Assembly: GCF_900100945.1 (NCBI RefSeq)
Contig: NZ_FNCG01000030.1
Span: 1 to 39,277 of the forward strand
Reading direction: 5' to 3'
Source: Mucilaginibacter gossypii
Lineage (GTDB): Bacteria; Bacteroidota; Bacteroidia; Sphingobacteriales; Sphingobacteriaceae
DNA length: 39,277 nucleotides
The notes under the pieces: generated by a model
Database searches by the model: none
Told to the model about the DNA's origin: nothing
What the model saw: only the letters and a program-made list of their open reading frames with translations
Shown: positions 26,117 to 37,000 of the stretch, piece by piece
Layout of the letters: each line of letters begins with the position of its first letter
How positions within the stretch are numbered: position 1 is the stretch's first letter
Translations under genes and position numbers: made by a program

Positions 26117-27124
26117 ATGCAAACAAAGCAAAGAGCTAATTACGGGGTGAAATCCCTCGTACAGCAAATTGTCGGATCAATCAGTAAGAATATTGACAAA
26201 GGTGTTTACCGGAAAAATGAAAAGCTGCTATCAATAAATACATACAGCAAGCAACACGGTGTAGCAAGGGACACCATTGAAAAGGCTTACACGATACTTA
26301 AGAGCAATGGCTATATCCGTTCGGTTTCCGGAAAGGGTTATTTTGTAGTCGGTAAGCCCGATGTGCGGATCAAGGTACTTTTGTTGTTTAATAAGTTAAG
26401 CTCTTATAAGAAAACGGTTTATGATACCATCGTACGCACCCTGGGTGATAAAGCCAGGGTCGATCTTCATATTCATCATTATAATCCCGCTTTGCTCGAG
26501 GAAAGTATAGATTCAAATTTGGGCAATTATCATTATTATGTGGTAATGCCGCATTTTTTTGATTATAGTAACGAGCAGGAATATTTAACCATTTTAAAGA
26601 AGATCCCGGTTGATCAGTTGATATTGCTGGATAAAGATTTGCCCAAATTAACCAGGCAGTCGGCTGTATTCCAGGATTTTCGCAACGATATCTACGGGGC
26701 ATTAAATGTAGTCACCGATCTGATTGCCAAATACAAAAAATTAATTATCATATATCCTGTAGACCGCCACCATCCGCCCGAAATTAAAGATGGAATAATG
26801 CAGTTTTGTGAAGAGAAAAACAAAAAGTTTGAAGTAATAGACGCTTTTAAAACAGACGATCTCAAAAAAAGCACCCTTTATATTGCATTGACCGAAAATG
26901 ACCTGGCCGATCTGATTAAAGGCGCCAGAGCAAGTGGATATGAATTAGGGAAAGATATAGGGATCATATCTTTTAATGAAACCGTGTTTAAAGAATTATT
27001 GGATATTACCGTTATTACCAGTGATTTTGAAGAAATGGGCAGAAAAGCAGCTGAGCTAATGTTGCAAAACAAAGCCGCGGTTATTAAAAACGCTTTTAAA
27101 ATAATTATCCGAAAATCGCTATAA
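26117..27124 (+). CDS. GntR-family regulator with LacI-type sugar-sensor domain (first of a pair)
   Basis: This 335-aa protein has an N-terminal winged helix of GntR type (about 10-78: VARDTIEKAYTILKSNGYIR, then SVSGKGYFV). A C-terminal region of about 240 residues has the layout of a periplasmic-binding/LacI effector domain (VLLLFNKLSSYKKTVYDTIV, ALTENDLADLIKGA, DIGIISFNETVFKELLDITV). In this family the effector is usually a sugar. It should bind DNA as a dimer and be released or reshaped by a breakdown product of pectin. It converges on, and overlaps by 6 nt, a paralogous gene of the same size on the other strand. Family and fold are well supported; the effector is inferred. Confidence 0.88.
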   Translation: MQTKQRANYGVKSLVQQIVGSISKNIDKGVYRKNEKLLSINTYSKQHGVARDTIEKAYTILKSNGYIRSVSGKGYFVVGKPDVRIKVLLLFNKLSSYKKTVYDTIVRTLGDKARVDLHIHHYNPALLEESIDSNLGNYHYYVVMPHFFDYSNEQEYLTILKKIPVDQLILLDKDLPKLTRQSAVFQDFRNDIYGALNVVTDLIAKYKKLIIIYPVDRHHPPEIKDGIMQFCEEKNKKFEVIDAFKTDDLKKSTLYIALTENDLADLIKGARASGYELGKDIGIISFNETVFKELLDITVITSDFEEMGRKAAELMLQNKAAVIKNAFKIIIRKSL

Positions 27125-28150
27125 CGATGCTCTGAGTGTAAGGTAAAAAGGCACCTCGTAACGGCCGGTAGAACCATTTTTAATAATCTCCGCGGTCATT
27201 TTTCCCATTTGTTCAAAATCTGTGGATATAGTGGTTAAGCCATTGAGGATGATTTTTTTTAACGGGGTTTCATTGTATGATATCACGCCAACATCTTTAC
27301 CTATTTTTAACTCCGTAGCCAGGATCCTTTCAATCAAAACCACAAGGTCGTTTTCCATCAGGTTAATGAATACATCTCCTTCATGTATGGGTTCGCCTTG
27401 TATGTCATGAACTACTTTGTAGGTAAATGCATATTGGATACAGAAACTGAAAAAGCCTTTCAAAATCTCGCCTGGAAAATAAGTGTATTCAGGAAATATA
27501 ATCTTTAGGGTGTGATACTTTCTTAATTGCGGCAGGGCTTCCTCCAGGGCCTGGAAAATGTCTTTTTCAAAATTCTCGTACACGGCAGCAAAATCGCCTT
27601 TTATCCCTGGCACTAATTTATCAAGTATGATCAGTTTCTCTTTGGGCAGGGTATTGATAATATCGTGAACGTTTTCGCCGCCGTGCATAAAGTGCGGCAG
27701 GATCACATAATGAGTATAATCGTTGCTATTATTTTGAAGTAGTTTTTTAAAAAATTCGAAGTCGTTATTGTATATATAAAAGTCGATAGCGGCTTCATGC
27801 CCAAGACCATCAACTATGGCATCATAAACCAGCTTTTTATGGGTGCTTAGTTTATTAAATATTAAAAAAACTTTAAATTGCTGCCCCGCCTCGGTGTTTT
27901 TGATGTAATACCCCTTGCCAGGTACCGAGCCAAGCAGGCCGATTGATTTCAGGTGTTTATAAGCCTTTTCGGCGGTGTCACGTGATATTTCAAAGTTGCA
28001 GTTTAACTCATTAATGGATGGCAGCGTTTCGTTAATGATTAATTTCCCTTCACGAACACTTTTGATGATCGAGTTAGCTAACTGGATGTATTTAGGGGTA
28101 GATGAATAATAATCAATATAAATGTATTCTAAAAATCGTGAAGACTTCAT
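27119..28150 (-). CDS. GntR-family regulator with LacI-type sugar-sensor domain (second of the pair)
   Basis: The longest frame starts at 28333, but the ATG at 28150 (MKSSRFLEYIYIDYYSSTPK) gives 343 aa and matches its paralogue; the extra 61 residues look non-coding. It has the same order: winged helix with ISRDTAEKAYKHLKSIGLLG and VPGKGYYI, then the LacI-type effector half (KVFLIFNKLSTHKKLVYDAI, HYVILPHF, DVGVISYNETPLKKIILNGL). The sequence is clearly related to the gene at 26117 but diverged. The start faces the CE12 gene across about 250 bp, so it may control the enzyme unit from there as well as itself. Confidence 0.88.
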   Translation of the reverse strand: MKSSRFLEYIYIDYYSSTPKYIQLANSIIKSVREGKLIINETLPSINELNCNFEISRDTAEKAYKHLKSIGLLGSVPGKGYYIKNTEAGQQFKVFLIFNKLSTHKKLVYDAIVDGLGHEAAIDFYIYNNDFEFFKKLLQNNSNDYTHYVILPHFMHGGENVHDIINTLPKEKLIILDKLVPGIKGDFAAVYENFEKDIFQALEEALPQLRKYHTLKIIFPEYTYFPGEILKGFFSFCIQYAFTYKVVHDIQGEPIHEGDVFINLMENDLVVLIERILATELKIGKDVGVISYNETPLKKIILNGLTTISTDFEQMGKMTAEIIKNGSTGRYEVPFYLTLRASL

Positions 28151-28403
28151 AACTATTGAACTGGCTACTGGCAAAAACTTAAAGTTAATCAAATTAGGTT
28201 TGATAAGACTCCCACCTTTTGCGTGTGTAAGCCGGGGAAGCTTAATAAGCAGCCAAAATAAATAAAGTGATGAATTTGTTACAATAAGAGGGCCTTCAAT
28301 CAGGATGGTGCAGGACGCTGTTGGTATGAACATGCCATAACTTTATCTATTATAAACCAGGGCTCGTGTTAGCCTGCAAATAACCAGATAAATACTATCC
28401 ATA

Positions 28404-29747
28404 ATGATCAAGCTGCCTTACAAGATCTTGTTTTGCGCTATTGGCGTCTCGCTTCGGCTTATTTTGCCTGCGCCACTTTTTGCACAGGCGGTTAAAACCA
28501 GCTTTAAGTTTGACTTTGGTAATGGAAAAGCTGCAGCGGGTTATCAAAAAGTAAGTCCTGATGATATCTTTAGCGAGCTTAAAGGCTATGGATTTGATTT
28601 TGGCCAGGAAGTAAAGGCAATAACGCGCGGCGAGGGGAATAAACTTACAGATGATTATATAACCGCTGATAAGCCTTTTTATCTCTCAGTAAATGTGCCT
28701 GAGGGTAATTATAAGGTTACCTTAACGGTTGGCGACGTCAAAGGTAGTGGTGATATTACGGTACGAGCTGAATCGCGGAGGTTGATGCTGGAAAAAGTAA
28801 CGACCAATAATTCGGTTAAAAAGTTAAGCTTCATCGTAAACATCCGTAAGCCGGAAATAAGTACGGGCGGTAAAGTAGCGCTTAAGCCCCGCGAGTTGGG
28901 TAAATACGATTGGGACAATAAGCTTAGTCTTGAATTTAACGGTACAAGGCCCTGTGTTGATGCGCTGGAGATAGAAAAGGTAGATGACCAGGTAACCCTT
29001 TATCTGGCCGGAAATTCAACCGTAGTTGATCAGGATGATGAGCCATGGTGTTCCTGGGGCCAAATGATCCCCCGGTTTTTCAAACCGGGTGTGGCCATTG
29101 CCGATCATGCCGAATCAGGACTTAGTTTGGGTAGTTTTTTAAATAGTCATCGTTTAGATAAAGTGCTGAGTGTAATTAAGCCGGGCGATTATCTGTTTAT
29201 AGAGTTCGGCCATAACGATCAAAAAGAAAAAGGGCCGGAGGATGGCGCCTATAAATCATATACAGAACGTTTTAAGCTGTTTATCAATAAAGCTCGCCAG
29301 AAAAAAGCCATTCCGGTAATCATAACCTCTACCAGTCGCCGGGCTTTTAATGACAGCAATAAAGTGGTAAATACCCTTGGCGATTATCCCGATGCAGCCA
29401 GAAAAGTTGCTACAGAACTGCATGTGCCTTTGATTGATCTTAATGCGATGTCTGCTAAATTTTATGAGGCATTAGGTAACGAAGGGTCAAAAAAAGCCTT
29501 TGTTTGGTATCCTGCAAACTCGTTCCCAAACCAGCCGAAAGATTTGGCTGATAACACGCATTTTAACAGTTATGGTGCTTATGAACTTGCAAAATGCATT
29601 ATAGAAGGCATCAGGAGCAATCATTTGGGTATTGAGCAGTATATTATTGATGCGTCGCCTTTTGATTCCGCTCATCCTGATCCGGCAGAAACATTCAGCT
29701 TGCCAGCGAGTCCTAAAAACAGCACTGTAAAACCTGATGGAAATTAA
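28404..29747 (+). CDS. Rhamnogalacturonan acetylesterase (CE12, SGNH hydrolase)
   Basis: This 447-aa protein has a signal peptide (cleavage near residue 28, LFAQAV). Residues 30-190 form a beta-sandwich (FDFGNGKAAAGYQKVSPDD), a carbohydrate-binding-like domain often fused to this family. The SGNH catalytic domain has block I AGNSTV with nucleophile Ser205, block III GHND (Gly269-His270-Asn271-Asp272) and block V DNTH with Asp383 and His386. This is the CE12 pattern of bacterial YesT/RhgT-type enzymes that remove acetyl groups from galacturonic acid residues in rhamnogalacturonan. It heads the enzyme unit (40 bp before PL22). Activity on rhamnogalacturonan rather than homogalacturonan is inferred from the family. 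Confidence 0.9.
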   Translation: MIKLPYKILFCAIGVSLRLILPAPLFAQAVKTSFKFDFGNGKAAAGYQKVSPDDIFSELKGYGFDFGQEVKAITRGEGNKLTDDYITADKPFYLSVNVPEGNYKVTLTVGDVKGSGDITVRAESRRLMLEKVTTNNSVKKLSFIVNIRKPEISTGGKVALKPRELGKYDWDNKLSLEFNGTRPCVDALEIEKVDDQVTLYLAGNSTVVDQDDEPWCSWGQMIPRFFKPGVAIADHAESGLSLGSFLNSHRLDKVLSVIKPGDYLFIEFGHNDQKEKGPEDGAYKSYTERFKLFINKARQKKAIPVIITSTSRRAFNDSNKVVNTLGDYPDAARKVATELHVPLIDLNAMSAKFYEALGNEGSKKAFVWYPANSFPNQPKDLADNTHFNSYGAYELAKCIIEGIRSNHLGIEQYIIDASPFDSAHPDPAETFSLPASPKNSTVKPDGN

Positions 29748-29793
29748 TTGGCGGTATGAACGTCGGAGCATATAAATTTTAATAAAAATGATA

Positions 29794-31017
29794 ATGAGTA
29801 AAAAACTGGCTGTATTAACGCTTGTTGTTTTACAAGCAGGCATGACCGCTGTAAAAGCCCAGAAGGTAATGGAAACAGGTGGCGCCAAACCTATGCCCGC
29901 ACAGTGGATTGATAGTGAAACAAGTCATAAGGTAATCCGCCTGGTGAACCGCGAAAATGACAATGGTAGTTTTTACTTCAACAATACACCTTTTGTTCCT
30001 CAAATAAAGAATGAAGGCGACCTAATGGTATTTTATGGTAAAACGGACAAGGGGGAGCAGCTATTTACGGTTAATTTAAAAACTCAGAAAATAGAGCAGT
30101 TAACAAACAGGTCGAAAGTATCCGGCGAGATGGTTTGCGCCAAAACCCGTGAAGCGTTTTACCAAAGTGCCGACAGTATATTCGCCGTAAATGTTAACAC
30201 CCATAAAACAAGGTTCATTTACGCCTTTTTTCCCGACTTTAAAGGAAGGGTAGGTACTGTAAATGCCGATGGAACCTATATGGCCTCTGTTAAAGCTACC
30301 GGTGAGCAGGAGCGTGAAATACTTGCAAAATATCCCGAAAAGCATGATTTCTTTAACAGGATCTATGATGCCCATATCCAACATACCTTATACGTGCTCG
30401 ATGTTAAACATAAAACATTGAAACAAATACACCAGGAAAACGAATGGACAAATCACCTGCTTTTTTCGCCTACAGATCCTGATAACCTTTCCTATTGCCA
30501 TGAAGGCCCCTGGGAGAAGGTGGACCGGATCTGGAACATCAATATAAAAACCGGCGAAAACAAGCTGTTGCATAAACGTACCATGGTAAATGAAATAGCA
30601 GGCCACGAGTTTTTTTCACCGCTGGGTAATACCGAGTGGTTTGATTTGCAGAAACCCAAGGGGCAAACATTTTTTCTGGCAGGCATTAATATGAAAACAG
30701 GAAAAGAAGACCGCGTTTATCAAATGGACAGGAACGAATGGTCGATCCACTTTAATGTAACTAAAGACGAGCAAACATTTGCCGGCGACGGAGGCAATTC
30801 CGGACAGGTAGCCAAAGCACCCGATGGTATGTGGATCTATTTGTTTAAGCCTAACGGCGATCATTTTAAATCAGAAAAACTGGTAAATATGAAACATCAT
30901 AATTATCACCTGGAGCCTAATGTGCATTTTTCGCCCGATGAAAAATGGGTTATCTTCAGGGCCAACTTTGAAGGTCACGAAGGTGTTTACGCCGTGGAAA
31001 TTGCCAAACATCAATAA
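29794..31017 (+). CDS. Oligogalacturonate lyase (PL22)
   Basis: An ATG at 29788 precedes the preferred start at 29794 (MSKKLAVLTLVVLQAGMTAV, cleavage near KAQ), which gives 407 aa. The mature protein is a seven-bladed beta-propeller of the PL22 family: WIDSETSHKVIRLVN, ENEWTNHLLFSPTDPDNLSY, CHEGPWEKVDRIWNI, AGHEFFSPLGNTEWFDLQ and the late MKHHNYHLEPNVHFSPD. Family members use a metal held by histidines and glutamine to split short oligogalacturonides into unsaturated keto sugars by beta-elimination; the HHNYH segment probably supplies metal ligands. Most described bacterial enzymes are cytoplasmic, so the signal peptide here is notable. It is followed after 10 bp by GH106. Confidence 0.92.
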   Translation: MSKKLAVLTLVVLQAGMTAVKAQKVMETGGAKPMPAQWIDSETSHKVIRLVNRENDNGSFYFNNTPFVPQIKNEGDLMVFYGKTDKGEQLFTVNLKTQKIEQLTNRSKVSGEMVCAKTREAFYQSADSIFAVNVNTHKTRFIYAFFPDFKGRVGTVNADGTYMASVKATGEQEREILAKYPEKHDFFNRIYDAHIQHTLYVLDVKHKTLKQIHQENEWTNHLLFSPTDPDNLSYCHEGPWEKVDRIWNINIKTGENKLLHKRTMVNEIAGHEFFSPLGNTEWFDLQKPKGQTFFLAGINMKTGKEDRVYQMDRNEWSIHFNVTKDEQTFAGDGGNSGQVAKAPDGMWIYLFKPNGDHFKSEKLVNMKHHNYHLEPNVHFSPDEKWVIFRANFEGHEGVYAVEIAKHQ

Positions 31018-31027
31018 TTTTAAACAG

Positions 31028-33886
31028 ATGTCATTCATTAAAAATAATATAAAAATAGCCCTTGTATTTGCACTGTTAGCAGGTACTCAAACCGCATCTG
31101 CACAAATTGGCTGGCCTGCAACCACCGAACAAACCAAACCCTGGGCCCGCTGGTGGTGGGAAGGCAGCGCTGTAAATAAAAAAGACCTTACCTGGAACAT
31201 GGAAAGCTACCATAATGCCGGTTTGGGTGGATTGGAGGTAACGCCGATTTATGGAGTGAAAGGGCATGAAGATGAGTTTATTCAATACCTGTCGCCGCAA
31301 TGGGTGGATATGTTAAAGTACACGCTAACCGAGGCAAAAAGGCTAAATATGGGTATTGATTTGGCCAATGCTACAGGTTGGCCTTTTGGCGGTCCCTGGG
31401 TTAGCAACGAAGATGCCAGTAAAGAACTATTTTGGAAAAATTACGATGTTAAAGGTGGCGAAAAACTGAGTGAACCTGTGGTATTCGTACAGCAGCCCCT
31501 GGTGAGGGCCGACGGCCAGGCTCCGAAGATTACAGATTTGGTTGAACCCATTAGCAGCAATAAAAACCTCCAGTTAATGGCCCTTGACCAGGTAAGGTTT
31601 GAGAAACGGATTCCTTTAACGGTTTTAATGGGTTATGATGACAAGGGGCAGGTATTGAACCTTACCGATAAAGTTGATGCAGCCGGCAAACTTAACTGGA
31701 CAGCACCCGCCGGCGAATGGAAGCTGTACGCACTTTTCCAGGGTTGGCATGGTAAGATGGTTGAGCGTGCGGCTCCCGGAGGTGAGGGTTATGTTATCGA
31801 TCATTTTTCCAAGCCGGCACTTAATCATTACCTTGCCCGGTTTGATCAGGCATTTAAAGGGCAGGATTTAAGCGGGATCAGGGCATATTTTAATGACTCG
31901 TACGAAGTGGATGATGCCCGCGGGCAATCGAACTTTACCCCGCTGTTTTTTGACGAATTTATTAAACGCCGCGGGTACGATCTGCGCGATCACTTGCCGG
32001 CTTTATTAGGTAATGATAATAAGGAAAATAATAGCCGCATACTATGCGACTATCGCCAAACCATATCCGACCTGTTGCTTGATGATTTTACCAAACCATG
32101 GCATGACTGGGCCAAAACCAGGGGCGCTTTAATCCGCAATCAATCACACGGTTCCCCATCAAATATACTGGATCTGTATGCTGCTATTGATATTCCCGAA
32201 ACAGAGGGCGATGATGTGTTGCGGTTTAAATTTGCCACATCGGCAGCACATGTAATGGGAAAACCTCTTGCATCGTCCGAGTCGGCAACATGGCTTAATG
32301 ATCATTTTCTATCGTCGCTGGGAGATGTGAAACAGGCTATCGATAAATATTTTGTAGGAGGCGTAAACCATATTTTCTATCACGGCATCAGTTACTCGCC
32401 TCAAAATGCCCAATGGCCGGGATGGTTATTTTATGCTGCAGTTCACTTTAATCAAACTAACCCGTTCTGGAATGATTTCTCAACTTTAAATCAATACATA
32501 ACTAATTGTCAGTCGTTTTTGCAGCAAGGAAAGCCCAATAATGATATATTGGTTTATTACCCGTTATTTGATAGCTTTTCCGAGCCGGGGGATAGGGGCT
32601 TGCTTAAGCATTATGATGCCATGAAACCCGATTTTAAGGGGACAGGCTTTGAATCCTCTGCCGAAGAAATGCTTAAAAAGGGCTACACGTTTGATTTTAT
32701 ATCAGATAAGCAAATAATGGATTTACAAACCTCCGGTAGTCATTTGCTTACCGGCGGTCTTAATTATAAGACTATCCTTTTGCCTGATAATAAATATATC
32801 CCGCTCGAAACCTTTAATAAAATGGTGGATCTGGCAAAGACCGGGGCAACAATTGTGGTGTATAAAAATCTTCCATCGGGTGTTCCGGGATATTCCGGGT
32901 TGCAGGAACGCGAAAAAGCATTTAAAACACTGCTTGCCGGGCTTAATTTTACTGCTGAAAATAATGGTGTTAAAATTGCCAAAGTTGGCAAAGGCCGTTT
33001 TTTAATAGCAGATGATATTGCTCCGTTGCTGGACGCGGCGGGAATAAACAGGGAACAAATGACCGATAAAGGGCTGCAATTTGTACGCCGTACTTATGAA
33101 AATGGCAACAGCTACTTTATAACAAATAGCGGCGGTAACCAGGTTAATGGTTGGGTTGATCTATCTGTTAGTGCTGCATCAGTAGTAGTATTTGATCCGA
33201 TGACAAAAAACTACGGACTCGCAAAAAGCCGGAAGCAGGCCGATGGTAAAACCGGCGTTTATCTGCAATTATCGCCGGGGCAAAGCTGTATTTTACAAAC
33301 CCTGCCTGTAAAAACTCAAATAGCAGCGTATCTCTATTATCAGGTTGCAGGTAACAAGGTGCCTGTTAACGGTACGTGGACACTGAGCTTTACCGAAGGT
33401 GGTCCGACATTACCTCAGCCAATAAAAACCGCAGCGCTCAAATCATGGACAGATTTAGGTGGTGATGACCTTAAAGCTTTTTCCGGAACAGGTAGTTATA
33501 ATATCATCTTTAAAAAGCCGGTACAAAATGCCGCTGTTTGGAAGCTTGACCTGGGAAAAGTTAATGAAAGTGCCGAGGTTTATTTAAATGGTAGAAAACT
33601 GGCAACACTTATTGGTCCGCAGTATGTGGTTACTATACCTTCAGCACAGTTAAGGACAGTTAATCAGTTGCAAGTGAGGGTAGCTAACCTCATGGTTAAC
33701 CGGATCATTGATATGGATAAGAAGCATATGCCTTACCGGATATTTTATAATACCAATTTTCAATCACATAGTCCTGGTTCTAAAGGGCCTGATGGGCTTT
33801 TTACCACGATAAACTGGGAACCAAAGCCTTCCGGTTTGATTGGGCCGGTAACACTTGAACCGGTTAAGCCGTTGTTTGTTAGGTAA
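31028..33886 (+). CDS. GH106 alpha-L-rhamnosidase family protein
   Basis: The frame begins at 30920 inside the PL22 gene. The ATG at 31028, just after the PL22 stop, gives 952 aa with a good signal peptide (cleavage near ASAQIG). The GH106 start WARWWWEGSAVNKKDLTWNM is clear. The catalytic barrel has GGLEVTPIYG, NMGIDLANATGWPFGGPWV, YFNDSYEVDDARGQSNFTP and SESATWLNDHF, and C-terminal beta-domains include a sugar-binding-like one (LDLGKVNESAEVYLNGRKL). GH106 enzymes release alpha-L-rhamnose from rhamnogalacturonan and related glycans. The length of about 950 aa is normal. It is third in the CE12-PL22-GH106 unit, and a terminator follows at 33906. Confidence 0.9.
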   Translation: MSFIKNNIKIALVFALLAGTQTASAQIGWPATTEQTKPWARWWWEGSAVNKKDLTWNMESYHNAGLGGLEVTPIYGVKGHEDEFIQYLSPQWVDMLKYTLTEAKRLNMGIDLANATGWPFGGPWVSNEDASKELFWKNYDVKGGEKLSEPVVFVQQPLVRADGQAPKITDLVEPISSNKNLQLMALDQVRFEKRIPLTVLMGYDDKGQVLNLTDKVDAAGKLNWTAPAGEWKLYALFQGWHGKMVERAAPGGEGYVIDHFSKPALNHYLARFDQAFKGQDLSGIRAYFNDSYEVDDARGQSNFTPLFFDEFIKRRGYDLRDHLPALLGNDNKENNSRILCDYRQTISDLLLDDFTKPWHDWAKTRGALIRNQSHGSPSNILDLYAAIDIPETEGDDVLRFKFATSAAHVMGKPLASSESATWLNDHFLSSLGDVKQAIDKYFVGGVNHIFYHGISYSPQNAQWPGWLFYAAVHFNQTNPFWNDFSTLNQYITNCQSFLQQGKPNNDILVYYPLFDSFSEPGDRGLLKHYDAMKPDFKGTGFESSAEEMLKKGYTFDFISDKQIMDLQTSGSHLLTGGLNYKTILLPDNKYIPLETFNKMVDLAKTGATIVVYKNLPSGVPGYSGLQEREKAFKTLLAGLNFTAENNGVKIAKVGKGRFLIADDIAPLLDAAGINREQMTDKGLQFVRRTYENGNSYFITNSGGNQVNGWVDLSVSAASVVVFDPMTKNYGLAKSRKQADGKTGVYLQLSPGQSCILQTLPVKTQIAAYLYYQVAGNKVPVNGTWTLSFTEGGPTLPQPIKTAALKSWTDLGGDDLKAFSGTGSYNIIFKKPVQNAAVWKLDLGKVNESAEVYLNGRKLATLIGPQYVVTIPSAQLRTVNQLQVRVANLMVNRIIDMDKKHMPYRIFYNTNFQSHSPGSKGPDGLFTTINWEPKPSGLIGPVTLEPVKPLFVR

Positions 33887-33905
33887 TTATTTAAGGGTTA
33901 ATTTC

Positions 33906-33936
33906 AAAAAGGTGGTCATGTTGGCTACCTTTTTTT
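33906..33936 (+). terminator. Intrinsic terminator after GH106
   Basis: AAAAAGGT at 33906-33913 pairs perfectly with ACCTTTTT at 33927-33934 around a 13-nt loop, and the T-run continues to 33936. It lies 20 bp after the GH106 stop and separates the enzyme unit from susC, implying a separate promoter for susCD in 33937-34056. Confidence 0.6.
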
Positions 33937-34056
33937 GTGTTTTTGATGTATCGGAGCAGGATACTACAGGATGGTATTATTGAAATTAACTTTTATGTTC
34001 GTTTATACAATTATAACCCAAACTGTACCAAACAGTAAACCCCTTAATTTGATTTT

Positions 34057-37000
34057 ATGAAAAGAATTTTTATTTATTCTTGTAAAATGCTATTGCTGTT
34101 GCTGCTCTTTAATGTGGCAGGGGCAAACAGTGCGTTGGCACAAAAGCTTAGCATTACGGGTACTATTACAGATAGTAAGCACCAGCCGGTTTCGGCTGCT
34201 TCCGTGCAAATAAAAGGCACGAAATCAGGTACCACGTCTGATATTGACGGAAAATACTCCATTAAGGCTTCCGCAGGGCAGGTTTTAATATTTAAATCAA
34301 TCGGTTTTGATGCTAAAGAAGTTACCGTAGGCACAAACAATACCATCAATGTTAGTTTAACGGAAACTGAATCGCAATTGAACGAAGTGGTAGTAATCGG
34401 CTACGGCGCTCAAAAACGGGCTAATGTTACCGGATCTCAGGCTACCTTCAAGGCCGATAACCTGAACGAGCGGGCTATAACCCGTGTTGACCAGGCCTTG
34501 GTAGGCCAAATGGCAGGTGTAACTGTTAAGCAAACAACGGGTGTGCCGGGTAAAGCATTTAGTGTTAACGTGCGCGGCAGCGGCTCCATAAGTGCCGGTA
34601 ATGAGCCTTTGTATGTAATAGATGGCTTTCCTTTGTCTGTATCGGCAATAGGCAGCGGTGGTAGCTTTGGCTCAGGAAATCCGCTTGATAATATCAACCC
34701 AAATGATATTGAAGATATCCAGGTTTTAAAGGATGCAGCAGCGGCGGCTATCTACGGCTCAAGGGCGTCAAACGGCGTTGTATTGATCACCACTAAAAAA
34801 GGAAAATCGGGCAAGGCTAAAATTAGCTATAGTGCTTACTACGGTTACAATGCTGCCGCCAAATATTTGCCCATGCTTAACGGCGACCAATGGATTGACA
34901 GGGCTACCGAAATGATCAATGCTGCCTATGTGCTCAAATATGGCGCAAAAGGAGCAACTGCCAGTGACGATAATGCAACACGCCAGGCGATGAATGGCGG
35001 TGCCTTTAGCTCAGCCTATATGCTCGATCCTAGATGGGCCATGCCGGGCCATCCCGGGCTGCAGTATATAGACTGGCAGAAAGCGATTGAGCAGAAAGGA
35101 GCTATGCAAAACCAGGCATTGAGCGCAAGCGGTGGCAATGAATTTGTAAATTATTTTATTTCGGGCAACTACGCCAACCAGGATGGTTTTGTGAAAGGCC
35201 TGGGTTATAAAGCCTACTCGGCCAGGGCCAATGTGGAAGCTCGTATTGCCAAAAACCTGAAATTAGGTTTAAACATTGCACCCACTTATTCAATTTCGCA
35301 GGACCCTGGTGTAGAAGGGAAAGACAATATTTTTCACCAGGCCATAAGCTATAGTCCTATTCAGGAAGATACGGTAGGTTTATATCCCAACGCGTTTAAG
35401 AACGGACAATACACCTGGGGTAATTCACCAAACAGCCCCATAGCTAAATTGGAGAACAAGGTAGGGCAAACCAAAAAATACCGCACACTGGGCAGCATAT
35501 TTGCCGAATACGAAATTATAAAAGGGTTGACGTTAAGAAGCTCATTGAATCTTGATAATGTTGACAATGCCACTAATAGCTACACACCGTATACCATAGC
35601 CGGTAATCTTGCTTCCAGAACGTTTGATGCTGCTAAAAATCCTAATTTAACAGCTAATACTTCAGGATCATACAGCACCTTTAAAAGGCAAACCTTTGTT
35701 AATGAAAACACGCTGACTTATAATACCACTATTCACGCAAATCACAGTCTGAGTATATTGTTAGGCCAGTCTTACAATACCGATCGTTTAGATCAGTCTT
35801 CATTATCATCAGTTGGCGGTTATACCAGCAGCGTTATCCAAACTTTAAATGCTGCCGCAGCGGTAACAGGCAGTACCTCCAGCACCAAAAGTGTGTTGGT
35901 ATCCTACTTTAGCCGCGCGCAATATGCATATAAGAACAAGTATCTGTTATCCGCAAGCTTGCGTGAAGACGGTTCCTCAAGATTTGGCGGCAATACCAAA
36001 TACGGTATTTTCCCCTCAGCATCTGTAGGCTGGCGTATCATACAGGAAGATTTTATGAAAAGACTGTCTGCGGTAAGCGACTTGAAACTACGCTTTAGTT
36101 ATGGCGTAAATGGTAATAACAGCATTGCCGATTATGGAAGTATTTCGCAAATAGGTTCATATGGATATGTTTTGGGTTCACCTCAGGCTTTAGCCATCGG
36201 GCAGGCACCAAGTAACTTACCAAACCCAGATATCAAATGGGAAAAATCACAAACTTATGATGTGGGCCTCGACTTCGGGTTTTTCAGCAATCGTTTAACC
36301 GGTTCATTTGATTACTATAACAAACTAAATACCGACTTGTTGCTGAATGTACCTATCCTGCAATCTACCGGTTTCAGCAGCCAGCTGCGCAATGCAGGTT
36401 CAGTGCGTAACATTGGTCAGGAGCTGGAATTGACAAGTCGTAATTTGGTTGGCAAAGTTCAATGGAGCACATCAATTAATATCAGTCATTACAAAAATAA
36501 AATCGTAAGCCTTTACGGTAATCAGAAACAAATTATTATTCCAAACTCCTTTGATGTTTCAGACGCTATTTTGCGCGTAGGCCAGCCAATAAACAGTATC
36601 TATGTAGTAAGGCAGATAGGTTTCCTTACACAGGCCGATATTGATAACCACGTGGCAACCTACGGCACGGGTGAAACCGTTGGTGACCCGAAATATCAGG
36701 ACCTGAACGGCGATGGTGTGATAACCGAAGCCGATAAACAAATTGTTGGCCACCCCAGCCCTAATTACACCTGGGGTATTACCAATACCGTGCGCTGGAA
36801 AGGTTTCGACTTTACTGTTTTAGTTCAGGGCCAAAATGGCGGATCTGTTTATTCACTGCTGGGCAGGGCTATAACTCGTACCGGCCAGGGCTTTACCGAT
36901 AATGCTCCTGCGTTTTATGATAACCGCTGGAGATCGCCCGAAAATCAGGGAGCGGGTAGGGTTAGTAAAGCTTACTCTACATTCGGTTTCGTAGCCAATA

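Noticed and set aside
28151..28333. N-terminal extension of the second GntR regulator
   Set aside because: The 61 extra residues do not resemble the family, and the paralogue starts at the position equivalent to 28150.
30920..31027. N-terminal extension of the GH106 frame into the PL22 gene
   Set aside because: It overlaps coding sequence in another frame, and the signal peptide begins at the ATG at 31028.
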